From positions 24,905 to 88,904 of the forward strand of contig JAAKBF010000147.1 in the NCBI GenBank assembly GCA_012656075.1: 64,000 bases of DNA, given 5' to 3'. Both the position numbers and the translations under genes were made by a program. Source of the DNA: Phytophthora hibernalis (lineage: Eukaryota; Oomycota; Peronosporomycetes; Peronosporales; Peronosporaceae). The notes under the pieces are model-generated. The model was not told the DNA's origin. It was given only the letters and a program-made list of their open reading frames with translations, and did no database searches. Numbering within the stretch: the stretch's first letter is position 1; each line of letters opens with the position of its first letter. Below are positions 1 to 11,366 of this stretch, one piece after another.

Positions 1-330
1 GCGCCCCCAACAACGAGAACGCGCAATCGTACCAGCATGTACGCTTGGCTCGGCGAACTACAGCAGGATCACATCCGGCTCCTCTACCTGCTGCATCACC
101 ATCCCCAGCATTAGCGTCGGCGCCCCATCAACGAGAACGCGCAATCGTACCAGCATGTACGCTTGGCTCGGCGAACTACAGCAGGATCACATCCGGCTCC
201 TCTACCTGCTGCATCACCACCACCAGCATTAGCATCAGCGCCCCCATCAACGAGCACGCACAAACGTACCAGCATGTACGCTTGGCTCGGCGAACTACAG
301 CAGGATCACATCCGGCTCCTCCACCTGCTG
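1..330. repeat. 118-119 bp tandem repeat, about 2.8 copies
   Basis: The string ATGTACGCTTGGCTCGGCG recurs at 37, 155 and 274, so the unit is 118 then 119 bp. Copies differ by a few substitutions. The array runs off the left edge of the window. It lies directly upstream of piggyBac-like coding sequence and keeps an open frame, so it may be an expanded piece of the element's 5' region. Confidence 0.9.
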
Positions 331-1244
331 TATCACCACCACGACCAGGCAGCTAGAATTAGACCTTTACTCAATCTGCCCAAGACAACAGGCCCCACGT
401 ATGTCGCCCCTGGACGAAACGTAGCTCTTGGCGAAGCAAGTGTCGCGTGCATGTCGAAGTACGGCAAACCGCTGATTGTTTACAACCCTATGAAGCCAAC
501 AGGGAAGTACCATTTCCACCTCTACATGCTCTGCTGTTCCATCACGTGGATTTCGCTAAACGTTCGGCTACACTGTCAGAGCGATGTGATGGAGCGGCTT
601 GCAGGCGTGACGACGCAAGCGGAGGCTCAAGCCCTGAGCGAGGAATTATCAGTATCCTCGTCAATGCTGCAGTGTGTACTGGAAGTTGTTCGGCCAGTGT
701 ATGACACCGGTCGCATTGTCAACACCGACAGCTACTACACCTCTGTGCAGCTACTAGATGATATGCGTCTAAAAGGTCTGTATGGACGTGGGACAGTGAG
801 GAAGTCTATTGCACACTTTCCAAGACACGTCTTGATTGAGAAGAAGGGTTGCACTTTTCTAATGCCGATGCCTCAACAATTACTACTATGGCTCGCCAAG
901 TCCGCTCCGAAAGCAAGCTTTCAGCGCCCCCAACATGCGTCAAAGAATACAACGCCAACATGCAGGGCGTCGACAGACTCGATCAAGTACGAGGGAGGTT
1001 CTCTCAGGTGGATGGACATTCTTTCAAGAAATGGTATAAGAAGCTGGGTCTCACGCTCATGGATATCGCGCGCTCCAACGCGTACTTCACGCGCAAGTTG
1101 GCACTCGGACAGACTAATGATCGCGATTCCCATAGCAAATTCATTGCCCAGCTCAGCTCTGAGTTTCTGTCTGCAATGCGGACCTGCTGCACGCTTCGCT
1201 CTGTGTGCTGTGTGCTGCTCTGGTGTCTACTATTGCGTCGCTAG
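331..1244 (+). pseudogene. piggyBac-1 transposase (DDE_Tnp_1_7 family), decayed
   Basis: The frame opening at 163 encodes piggyBac-like core sequence, including NTDSYYTSVQLLDDMRLKG followed by LYGRGTVRK, the conserved stretch around the second catalytic Asp. The reading then moves to the frame opening at 849, which carries EYNANMQGVDRLDQ (the region of the last catalytic Asp) and SFKKWYKKLGLTLMDIA. At least one frameshift near 850-930 separates the two pieces, and the N-terminal part is missing or scrambled behind the 118-bp repeat. A cut-and-paste transposase is the ancestral function; this copy cannot make a complete protein. No terminal inverted repeats or TTAA pair could be assigned. Confidence 0.8.
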
Positions 1245-1344
1245 TGACCGACCGTGCTCGTACTGCCAGTTTTCAGCTTTGGGCGACCAGTGGCGAAGAA
1301 CAGCTACCCAGCTCACGCATCGATCAACCGACCATCTCCGATGA

Positions 1345-1575
1345 ATGCTAGGCCACGACCAGCTATGTGGAGGCCCATTTCCCATACCACGCGTGAGGTT
1401 GTGGCCGAGTTCGAATTGGTGTGCCCGACAAGCTGGTTGTCGGTGGCGGGGATCGATGCCGCTGATTGGCAAAATGGCATGTAGACATGGTTTTCGGTGG
1501 TGGTTATTGAGGCCGCTGGTTGACGAAGTGGGCATGTAGACAATGGTGCGGGTCGTATGAGACCACTGCAAGGCG
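1345..1575. other. junction between piggyBac-1 and gypsy-1, no gene
   Basis: Short ORFs occur on both strands here but none resembles a known domain. No convincing LTR end or target duplication was found, so how the two elements meet is unresolved. Confidence 0.5.
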
Positions 1576-2765
1576 ATGTCGGCGCGGATCGCCAATTTGA
1601 ACAGCGCGCTACGCGCAGGGATGTGTGGCGACCCGATTGACCTGGAATCAGAGGAGAAGCTTGTCAAGCTGGGTGGATCGGGACCAAGTGGAGATGATGA
1701 CATTTTTGCCGCTGTGGAGAGACTGATTGAACGTTCGGTGACGAATGGTTTTCCACTGGAGCATGTGGAGAAGCTGCGAACGTTTGCGCACGCCTACGAC
1801 GTCTGGCGTTCGGAATTGCGTGATGACCCGCCGGCGAATGTTCCACCGCCCGAAGTGCACATGAAGGAGGGGGCTCGTCAAACAAAATATATAAGCCTCG
1901 CAAGAATCCTGCACACATCCGGAAATTCCTGCATGGATTTAACGATCGTCTTATGGAACTATTACTGGTCTATGAGAACCCAAAGAGTCGTTGGTCGAGT
2001 CCCGTTGTTCCAGTCAAGAAGTCGGCAGACTTGATGGATTTGCGGCAGGCTACGGACTACAGGGCAAGGAACGAGCAGACCGAAGTCATGGCGGCAGTGA
2101 TGCCGATTCTCTCTCTAGTGTTGGAGAATGCACATGGAATGAAACACTTTGGACGTTTTGATTTTCTTAAGGGGTTCTGGCAATTGTCATTAGCTGAACT
2201 CTGTCAAGAATTCATGTCTTACATGACCGACGAAGAGATTTTTCCTCGGCGTGTGCCTCAAGGATGCGCTGATGTAGCCATCCACTTCCAGAAGACGATG
2301 GAGGAGTGTTTCGCATCTCTACTCTACAAGCACCTACTGATCTGGATTGATGGCCTCCTGCTTTACGCCGCGGACATTGAAGTGTATCTGCAGAAGCTCG
2401 CTGAGATGTTTTCGTTGTTGAACCAGTTCGGCTTGAAGCTCAGTGCCAAGAAATCCAGTCTCTACCAGACTGAGGTGAAGTGGTGCGGGCGTTTGATTGA
2501 CCACAGTGGATTTCGACATGAGCAGGCCCGGATTGATACTCTACGAGCACTACCCTACCAGACGACTGCTGGAGAATTGCAGCAGTTTGTCTGCGCCATC
2601 AATTGGATGCGAGAAAGCATCATTGATTTTGCACGACAAGTCGCCCCCTTACAGCGTCGACACGATGAAGCCCTGGCTAGCACCAAGCGGACTCGCCGTG
2701 CTGCTGCAGGAATCGAGATTGAGCTGACTCAAGAGGAACGTGCAGCTTTTGATCAAGTGAAGTAG
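1576..2765 (+). pseudogene. gypsy-1 reverse transcriptase
   Basis: An N-terminal linker (1576-1930, containing PLEHVEKLRTFAHAYDVW) is followed after a frame change by the RT palm at 1953-2765. Visible motifs are SRWSSPVVPVKK (fingers), GRFDFLKGFWQLSLA (motif A with the first catalytic Asp), RRVPQGCADVAIHFQ (motif B) and LLIWIDGLLLYA (motif C). Motif C should read as a pair of Asp residues; here the second is Gly, which would abolish polymerase activity even without the frameshift near 1930. The tail contains the connection-domain stretch AGELQQFVCAINWMRESI. Confidence 0.87.
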
Positions 2766-3325
2766 ATGACTACATCTACTTCGCTTGACTTTCCGGATGA
2801 TCAATCTACGACATGTTTGTTCACCGACGCGTCTGACGTGGGCTGGGCGGCGATAATTCTCAAGCTCAGGACTTTGACCCGAAGCAGCCAGCCACAGCGC
2901 AACAACACCGACTAATTCATTATATGAGCGGGACTTTCACCGGGAGCCAGATCAACTGGATGGTGATCGAGAAAGAAGTCCTGCCTATTGGGTTAGCGTG
3001 TGAGAGGGTGGAATACCTGTTGCTGCGTCCGCAGCCATTTCGCATGTTCTGCGATCACAGGAATCTCATTCACGTTTTAGCACCACATGAAAGCGTAAAA
3101 AAGCACATCCAGGGCAAGTTGCTGGTATGGGCGATGAAATTGATGAACTTTCGGTATATTGTGGAACATGTATCAGGCCCTGACATGGTTTGGGCCGACA
3201 TGATCTCGCGCTGGGCAGGAAATCACGCTCCCGTAGCTACGGTGAAGCGAATCAAGGTGGTACGCCAGCGGCAGCCACCGACCCGAGCTCGACTACGACC
3301 TCTTGACGATGAGAATTTTGTGTGA
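2766..3325 (+). pseudogene. gypsy-1 RNase H
   Basis: Reading across a stop near 2910, the sequence shows FTDASDVGW (first acidic residue), EKEVLPIGLACERVEY, FCDHRNLIHVL and GPDMVWADMISRW, the spaced acidic residues of a Ty3-type RNase H. The region would degrade the RNA strand of the RNA/DNA hybrid. It lies between RT and integrase as expected. At least one stop and one frame change inactivate it. Confidence 0.8.
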
Positions 3326-3390
3326 CCGACGCTTGACGAGTTGACTGGGATCCAAGCTCAGTTTGGACCACCGAGGATGGAGGAATCACA

Positions 3391-4302
3391 TTGGACGGCA
3401 GGATTTGGGTGCAATCGGAAGCAACTGAGCCGATCCAGCGGTTGTACATCGTTGCACACCGAGGAGACCAAGGTCATCGTGGTCAACAGGCTATGATCGC
3501 TCACCTACGACGCCTTTTTGTGATCAAACATCTTGCGGACATTGTGGCAAAATTTGTGAACGATTGCTTGATGTGCCTGCATTGTCGAGGGGGAAAGGAG
3601 TATCCCCAGACCTTGGGGTGAACTCATTGACTGCAGCACACGCAATGGCGTTCTTCATTTTGATTTTCCCTACATGGGTGCAAGCTATGGGGCTAGTAAG
3701 TATCTGTTCGTTCTGAAAGACCATGCTACACATTATTGCGATTTGGTGGTGGCAGATACGGCCGATAGCAGAGTCTCGATCGAATCACCTCTGGCTTGGC
3801 ATTCGCTTTTGTTGTACCTATCTGGATGTCGGACAATGGCTCTCACTTTAAGAATGAGGTCGTCGATGACTGGAGCCGCCAACTTCGTACACGACAGACG
3901 TTCACGCCGGCGTACTGTCCATGGGTCAATGGATCAGTCGAACATGTCAATCACGACATTCTACAAGTCATCAGGACGATGATTTTAGCCTACAAGATCA
4001 GCTACAAGGACTGCGCGTACTTGATCCCCATGGTGCAAGCAAGTTTGAATCACACTGCTGTGCCATCATTGGGGAACCATTTTTCGACTGAGCTGTTCAC
4101 TGGGCTGCAAAATCCGACTCCACACCGCGAGTTCTACTTAGCTGACTCCAAAGAGCTGCAAGCGATTCCGGAGTCTGACGAGATTAAAGGCTACCTTGCA
4201 AATCTATGTGAGAGCGTTCAGTCCATGCACTGCGCGGTCGAAGACCAGAGGCTCAAGCAACGCCTCCTCAACAAGAAGCGTGGCCCGGTGACAATTTGGT
4301 GA
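3391..4302 (+). pseudogene. gypsy-1 integrase
   Basis: The N-terminal HHCC zinc module is visible as HRGDQGHRGQQ through CLMCLHC (about 3460-3590). The catalytic core follows in shifted frames: DFPYMGASYGASKYLFVLKD, then MSDNGSHFKNEV, then NGSVEHVNHD, giving the D, D and E positions of the DDE triad. Frameshifts near 3620 and 3790 break it. The function would be insertion of cDNA into the host chromosome. Confidence 0.82.
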
Positions 4303-4997
4303 ACTTCACGGTGGGTGATTTTGTACTCCGTTCTCGAGTGGGTAACTAATTACAGGTGACCTGGGTGGGACCATATCATGTGGTACGCGCGGACACTCAT
4401 TCATTTCGAGTGCAGCACTTAGTGACTGGCGAGGAGCTGGACGTGCATGCGTCGAGATTGAAGATGTACACCGACGAGGACCTGGAAGTGACGGACGAGC
4501 TGTTGAACATATGTCAGCACAAGGCATTGTGTTAGCTGTCGACAAATGAAGGAAATTCGCACCCTGGTGGACACCTACGTACGGCAGACGGACGACCAAC
4601 CACTAGGTGAGTTTTGGCAGAAGCTGCAACCTGGTGGTGGAGAGCATGGCGAACCTGCTGGACCAGCTACTTCAACTACTGGTGAAACGCGGCCGTCTCA
4701 GGACGACGCGGGACCGGCACGACGCCGGAAATCCAGGAAGTGACGACGACAAACTGCAAGTGAACTGATAGTTCAACAGGGTGTCATATCCGCTGAGAAC
4801 CCATCGCCTCAGGTGGATGAAACAAGTTTGGTGCAGACCACGACTGGGATGGACGAGGACCAAGAGTCTCTACCACCTGCAGACCACCAAACGCGGTCAA
4901 GAACCGCTGCTGCGTGGATCAGGACCAATTCTCGCAGCAAGACGTGCCGCTCCATTCGACATCGCAGAGACCGAGGCCAGGGAAGCTAATCGGCTGT
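4303..4997 (+). pseudogene. gypsy-1 integrase C-terminal tail
   Basis: Sequence continuing from the integrase includes a GDFVLRSR-like strand, TWVGPYHVVRADTHSFRVQH and GEELDVHASRLKMY, which resemble the SH3-like/chromodomain-type C-terminal region of gypsy integrases. An open segment at 4546-4743 (TYVRQTDDQPLGEFWQKLQPG) looks like the extreme tail. Multiple stops are present. Confidence 0.6.
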
Positions 4998-4999
4998 GA

Positions 5000-7781
5000 C
5001 GGCGACCGAGCCATGGATGCGGTGAAACCAAGCTTGTAGTGGATTCTGGGTTTTCAGCTTAGAATCACCGCAGCGGAACCTCGTGGCTACGAGAGATTCA
5101 GATCTGGCGACGAGCTGGTAGCTCAGCCGCCGAGTGATGTCTATCACAGATGACCCGGATATGTCCGACGACCGCCAGGCCTGGACAATGGGTGAGCTGT
5201 AATATCGGAACGGCAACCAGTGCCTTACCGACTGCATGCGGATATAGTACCAACTGCATGTTTCCTGTGATGTGGATGCATGTGTACATTCTCAGGTTGT
5301 CAGGCAGCTAGCTACTGCTTACGACAGTCTGTCTTTCTGGGGATCGGATGGAGGAGAACGAGCTGGTTAGCTCCAGACTCACGGGTCTTCCTCTGTCCCG
5401 CACTTTCCAATCTTCCAACTAACCAACACATCAATCTATTCGGCTACTATTTCCATGCGGGTTGGCCCCCGCATTGCTGTGTTGGAGGTTATGGTATTCG
5501 GCCCCGGGAACACACTACAGTCTCCTCTATCTTTGATCTAGCGTGTGCATACACTTTATTCGTGGGTTGCTCTTCAACAATAGCTATCCCAGCCTTCGCA
5601 CCGCTTTCGTAGGCACTGTCTAACTTAGCTGTGCTTGAAGTCTCGCTTTGCTCCCGCAAAGGGGCGTCTATACGTATTTCTGGGACTTGGCCCGCAACCG
5701 ATTGACACCACTTTTCTGCGGATCCATTCACTTTCCATCTTTTTTACCCGGTTGGCCCCCATTATTCGGTTTAGAACGACTCTCTTAACAATACGGTCAG
5801 CAAAGCCCAAGCATGCATTGGGAAGATCGTCGCAAACGTGGTGCATCTCGACGCCCGCACTGCCCCCGCATAAGATGCGCCGTTAGTGCGTGGTTTGTAT
5901 CGTCACTCTGCAGCGCGATGGCTCAATCCTCCGCCGATTTGATACACGACGACAGCGCCTGCATCGGCCGTACAGTCGTCAGCTTCCTCGAGTGCCTGCG
6001 TCTGCGACAGGCCAGCGTCGCTCGACTGAAGGGCGTACTTTCGTTTTGGATGGTGTCGAGTCGCAGAAGTTGACTCTGAGAGACGCCGTTCAGCACTGCA
6101 GTCTGGCCACCGCGATCCGAGCAGCTCACTACACCGCCGGTCACAAGAAGAGGCCGACTACGCCCGCCGTCGTCAGGACCAGCTTCATGATGAAGCAGCT
6201 GTTAACTGAGGAGTACGACTTGTGCTGCGCAACACCTGCGCCGTTGCGGCTGTAAACAAGGTGACCAAGCGACGTCTACCGCTTTTGCGGCTTCTACGTT
6301 AGACACCTCGAGTAGCAGCAACAAGGCGGAGACGCTTTTGGATCTTACGGGGTTCAAGATGCAGACACGGTGAAGCCGTACGTGGGTGGCAGCGAGTGCT
6401 TAGAGACAGCAACGAGAGCGATCAGCAGACAGCTGTGCGGCTGCTTCGAAAACTATCGCCAAGAATGAGGTGGCTGCTGTCTTGTCTTGTAGCGAAACGG
6501 AAAGCAGCTCGGTCTCTGCCACCACCACCAAAACGGAGGTCATCGAGAAACAGAGAGTAGCTCGGATACCTCTTGCGCGACGCCATCGGCAAGATGATTG
6601 TCGAGATTATGCGGAACCTCGGACCCATTGTTTGAAACCAACAAAGTGCTGCTGTACACAGCTTAAATACATTTCCACTTCCTTTTGAATTTGCTACGTG
6701 CTACATGTAATGTGCTCACTGCCACGTGTGGTTGCTGTGCTGTAGTGTATTCCGACTCGGAGGTGGTGGTGTGACTTTATAAAATAAAACGCATCGAAGT
6801 TTTGGAGTATCGGAATTCGGTGTTTGGTGTCGGCCTGTCGGCCCCGGCATATCCTATAAACCGGCAAAGATGTAGTAATTTAGTGGGCGGGATCTGCCAA
6901 GAATATATGAAACTCTTGGCGACGACCTGGGTACCGCCAAACAAAAAGAAGAAAATTTGAATTACTTATTTTTGTAGCGACCGCCAGGTCGGAGGCAGCA
7001 ACTGCCACTTCTTCAGTCGGCCGGCAAGACGGCAGATCCACCCCAACCTTTACAGCAACGCTTTGGAGGTACTGGAAGCTCAGTACGGACGACACCAAGC
7101 AGGTGTCCATCAGTGCGTGCGACTGCTCTCAACCGTGACCGACTACAAGCAATCTGTTAGACGCTGGATTCTAGGTGGGGAGGGCCTGGCATAACCAAGC
7201 TGCTATGGGTGGTTCTTGCGTTACTTCGAAATGCACAGGTCCGGGCCGTATTTGGCGTAAGAGGTTCCATGATTGTAATACTGAAGGCTATGATCAAGAA
7301 TGGAGTTAACCAGTATGGCTAGGTAACTAATTATGTAAATTCATATGGATAATCATGCATCGTGATAGGATTTACGAGGCCCGGGTTATTTTGGTGACCC
7401 GGGTCGTCGCCATACGTTTCATTTTACGTCGGGAATTTATAGTACTATTAGGGGGTCCGAATTAGCTTTTTCGTGGTGATTTTCGGGCCGAAATGACCAA
7501 CATATTTTTTTATCACCAGTGGTCATAACATTTCGCGAAATGGTTCAGCTGTTTGGGCGAACCATTTCTGAGATGACCGGTCATTTTCCAGATGGCAAAC
7601 CATCCGCAACGGCAACTTTCTCTTCAGTCTAGAATTTTCTCTCAGAGCGCGCACTTCGAAGGCCAAGGCAACTCAAGCATCCCCCAGCAGCAGGTATGAG
7701 CGTTGATGTAGCTCTCCTCACCAGCTCCCTGGTTGATCACAAGGCTAAGCGCACGTTGATCTTCTGTTTGGCTAGTGTACG
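5000..7781. other. gene-poor stretch with decayed unknown sequence
   Basis: No recognisable gene was found. An open frame at 5890-6255 on the + strand (121 codons, Arg-rich, containing TLRDAVQHCSLATAIRAAHY) matches no family known to me and has shadows in other frames, so I do not call it. Part of 5050-5800 may be the lost gypsy-1 LTR. Between 7370 and 7620 several short palindromes occur (GACCCGGGTC; CATTTCGCGAAATG; AAATGGTTC with GAACCATTT). Confidence 0.5.
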
Positions 7782-8237
7782 ATGAGCACAGAAGCCGACG
7801 AAGTTGACAAACCCAAGGTGCATTTGACACGTGAAGATTATCTCATTGTTGCCTGCTGGATGGAGAATCCGGTCAACTTCGATAGGATTCATGGCTGCGA
7901 GAAGAAGACGGATGTAGGTGCCAAAACTATGAAACCGGATGCGTTCAAGAAGCTAGCGGAGCACCTCCACGCTTTGTCCAAGACGCCAGGGCTGAAATTT
8001 CTGTCTGCTGACAGTATGAAGCGCCGTTGGAACACGTACAGGACCAAGTTTACGCGGACGCTCAGCATCAAGCGATCTGAGACGGGAATGGGGTTACAGA
8101 GAAGGAAATTAAAGCGGGGCTATCAATTCCAGCCAAGCTTGATAAGATGTGCAATAGAAAGAGGCGTCTCGTTCACCAGGCGCCTCTTTCCATTTTGTAC
8201 AAGCTCAAACACGAGAGCATGGGTCAACGCAACCTGA
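7782..8237 (+). CDS. SANT/Myb-like ORF, frameshifted near the end
   Basis: The 151-codon ORF starts MSTEADEVDKPKVHLTREDY and has a Trp- and helix-rich layout (ACWMENPVNFDRIHG, FKKLAEHLHAL, ADSMKRRWNTYRTKF) typical of the Myb/SANT-like DNA-binding modules that are multiplied in oomycete genomes, often near transposons. After about 8095 the natural frame appears to move: an alternative reading gives GLTEKEIKAGLSIPAKLDKM, so a one-base change has replaced the true C terminus. Role and partners are unknown; DNA binding is inferred from the fold pattern only. Confidence 0.5.
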   Translation: MSTEADEVDKPKVHLTREDYLIVACWMENPVNFDRIHGCEKKTDVGAKTMKPDAFKKLAEHLHALSKTPGLKFLSADSMKRRWNTYRTKFTRTLSIKRSETGMGLQRRKLKRGYQFQPSLIRCAIERGVSFTRRLFPFCTSSNTRAWVNAT

Positions 8238-8409
8238 TCCCAGAACAAGAGGAAACCGCTGGAAACCGCCAAAGTGTATGCGCTCAATCAACGTGTAGTT
8301 GCTGTGCGCATTTATCTTGAAGTAAGTATTGAAATAGTTGCATGCATTTTTGCTAGAAAGCAAAGCCTACCATGTCATGTTGAAGTGTGTATTTATATGG
8401 ATTTCACTA

Positions 8410-9866
8410 TTTAAATTGCGCAGCTCAGTAGGATTCAAACGAACGGTAAACGTAAGCGCGCTGTGGCTCGGCTTTCCAGCTGCAGGCAATTTTTACCTCT
8501 TTGAATAGCTCGAAGGAAGAGCAGAACGCAGAGAAGCAAGGCGCACGGTGTCGTGGGCCGACGGAAGCTGTGCATATGATGAAACGCGCCTGGAGCATCT
8601 CGGCAAGTTCGCGTTTCACGAATTCGGTCGTGACAGGCTTAAACAAGATGTTGTTCGAAAACACGATCGTAGCTTGTTCGTACGGAGACGTGCGCGAGAT
8701 ACATAGGCCGGTGATATCCTTGCTGTATAACTCAGCTCTTTCGTTGACGTATCGACCATGCGGACTCCTGGCAATCAGCTCCACACCAAGTCTATATGTA
8801 TCCGCTCGCATCTCAATACCTATCGCCTTTGACAAATTGGTTGCGAGCACAACCTGAGCAATGACATTCCCAAGACCACCGATATCACAAAAATACGTCG
8901 CTTGTACCGAGAGCACCAAGCTCTCGTAGTAGTGTTGTGACACCCGACGGTAACACTTCTCCAACATTCAAATGGGAACTGCCACCATCATAAACGACCG
9001 CAGCGCGGGGTACACCAGCAAACATTGAAGTCACTGCTTCCTCTGCACTCGATGGAGACAGAACTGGTATGGTTTGAGTCAGCGTGAATGGTACCGTTGC
9101 CCCCCTTTGCACTCGCTGGACTCTTCGCCATCTGCGCTATACACTTGAGTGTCACAACTATCACCAGGTGGCCTAGGCAGTGGGCTCACCTCCGAACATG
9201 GGCAAGCTTCAGATGTCGTAGCCGCACCTGATAAAATTGGCTCTGGTGGCGGTGGAATATCTTGTACTGCAGATGCTGCCGCCTCTTCTCCTGCTGGGCC
9301 TCGGACTGGTGGCGCTGGTACCTTTCGTGCTGCATTTACCGGTGGCGCTTCTTCTGCTGGGCCTCGAACGGGGGAGCTAGTACATGTTGTGCTTCATGTC
9401 GCGGTTCCACAGCACGATGAGCAGTACAAGCGATCGCTGATGGTGCATGCCGTGCTGCCGGTCTCGTCGCATCTCCTGCTGAACTTGGTCTTGGCAGCGC
9501 AGCTGACTGGCACGCTTCACGAGGCGGTGCCGCGACTGGACGAGTTGTTGGGGTGGCCGTCTCTCATCCTTGGTGCGATCGTCCTGGCAACGAATGAGCT
9601 GCGAGGCTCCGAGTCCGTTGTGTTATTGCTGGAGGGCGACCACGCGGACGGCACACCTCGGTGAAGACGTTGGACGGGAAACGAGCAATATCTCGCCCCC
9701 GAGTTCGGAAGAGCGACTGGAGCCTCTGGCGTAGCGCGGCTGCTGAATGTCCTGTAGCTCTCATGCGCCAAGCGACGTCCTTCCATGCGATCCGCGTCCC
9801 AGCATTGATGTACGTCCGAGCGATCTGGACAAGCTGCTTGTCGTAGAAACTGAAAGTGGTTCGCAT
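8410..9866 (-). pseudogene. SANT / AT-hook / DOT1-like methyltransferase, frameshifted
   Basis: Three minus-strand frames together spell one gene. From 9866 the N terminus reads TTFSFYDKQLVQIARTYI, IAWKDVAWRMRATGHS and RLQSLFRTRGRDIARFP, a Myb/SANT-like module, followed by the AT-hook-like RPRGRPP. The frame of 8885-9112 gives VPRAAVVYDGGSSHLNVGEV and TTLLRELGALGTSDVFL, the lead-in of DOT1-type domains. The frame of 8425-8967 gives CDIGGLGNVIAQV (S-adenosylmethionine motif I, one residue shorter than the usual DIGxGxGN), IGIEMRADTYRLG and TIVFSNNILF. The family methylates Lys79 of histone H3. Frame changes near 8890 and 9110-9560 make this copy non-functional as read. The + strand ORF at 9149-9664 is its antisense shadow. 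Confidence 0.72.
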
Positions 9867-11366
9867 GAGAGCACAAGATACACACTAGCCGTGATGTTAG
9901 TGACAAGCTTAGTTTCAATATTGAAATGTCTCAGAGCCAGTCGTTGCTAACAGGGGCAAAAGTCGTACAAGGGTGGGGTTTCAACGAATCGAGTGATGTG
10001 TGTGCCATTTTTCTCAATTTCGCTGACGCAATCTCGGACTTAAGTGGACGAATTCGAACTTAAACGCATATATTTCTGTGGTGTGCGCCACAACTTTGCA
10101 AAATGTCGAGGGGTAGGGAAAGAAGAAGGAAGTTGCTAGTGGTACAAAACAGGAATGATGGTCACATGTATTTTACACTGGTCATTTATGAAAATTACCA
10201 AATCTCTTTTTCAAAAACATGCGCGCGGCTGCCACCGAACTCATTATAGATTCTCCCGCTTCGCCGTACAGTCGCCCCCTCCGTCCGAGCTGCACGCGTG
10301 AGGCTGACGCTACACTCCTCGCACCGACGCTGCCTGTGCTGCTCGTACGTCTACCGCTTAATGCTCGTATTACCTAGGTGATGAATGCTTACTCGTGCCT
10401 ATGCAGGGGGATGAGGTATGCAAACGAAGCAAAGCGGAGGTCTGCAATGGTCGGCACGTGGTTGCCCTCAAAATAACTCTTTGTTACTTATTTTCTTAAC
10501 CGCGCTTGGCTGAAGCCGAGGACTTAGCGTAAGGCGCAAATGGGTGGGGCAAGACGCGATGCGGCGCGCCACGCAGCGCCGTCGTTAAGTACGCTGGCGA
10601 GAACCAACGCGTGAGTGCCCGCCCCCGTCGCCCGCCTCGCCCCACCCGTCTCGGTAGATGCATCTTTGATTGTACAAATATATGCCCGCGTTCATTTTAC
10701 AAGACTGTTACCATGACATGTTCGTATACACTAGAGATGGCGTAGATTGAAGGCACTGTGCCGCGCGAGCACTAGCCACGAAGTCTGTTCGTGCGTTCCC
10801 TCAACGGCTCTCAATATCAGTGAACCAATGGACTGACGCCACGGCGAGCCGTTTGCACAACCTTGAACTTGATATTTCCTAATATATCTCCGGAACGGGT
10901 AAGTTTTGAAAACTAAAAACGGACTTAGATAGATGGTTTGTACACGTACAAACTGTTTTGTACGTATTGGTACCAGTTTGTACAAATACAAACAGTTTGT
11001 ACGTGATTTGTACCTCTTAACACGGCTATGTCTGACCGTTTTGTACCACTAGCACGAGCCATAGAAGAAAGCGATTGGTCGCTACAAAAGTGGGGTTGAA
11101 CTTCTGTCAAAGGGAGCATTTTGCCCCCTTTCGTTGCCGATTTCCTCGCATCAAAGGGGTCAAAATGCCTGTTGACCACGAAAGGGTTAATATTGGCGTT
11201 GCGAACCTATGCGAATCAACAGCTCGTACCGGTACAGTACCAGAACCGCAAATGCTGAACAAACACAACTGTGTGAAAAAACTTTCTGCATTCATGAGGA
11301 AATTAAAGGAAACTCACTGAAAGTGTCTCGGACAACTCGTGAAGCGTGCAAGCCGACAAAGGTCAT
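9867..11366. other. intergenic region, no gene seen
   Basis: No ORF here resembles a known protein. The segment 10930-11045 contains about six TTTGTAC cores, including the palindrome GTTTGTACACGTACAAAC at 10936-10953. The rest shows nothing recognisable. Confidence 0.6.

Larger units (their letters stand above)
1576..4997 (+). mobile_element. gypsy-1: Ty3/gypsy-type pol, LTRs not identified
   Basis: Reverse transcriptase, RNase H, integrase and C-terminal tail fragments follow in the Ty3/gypsy order (RT-RH-IN) on one strand. The reading frame changes several times, so the element is dead. Neither LTR could be identified: 1345-1575 and 5000-5900 hold no sequence repeated elsewhere in the window. 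The family differs from gypsy-2 further right, whose integrase is distinct. Confidence 0.85.

Noticed and set aside
5890..6255. 121-codon + strand ORF
   Set aside because: No recognisable motif, competing open frames on both strands and no promoter; kept only as a note in the intergenic entry.
9149..9664. 171-codon + strand ORF, Gly/Ala/Thr-rich
   Set aside because: It is antisense to the SANT/DOT1-like gene, whose domains are recognisable; its composition is that of a shadow.
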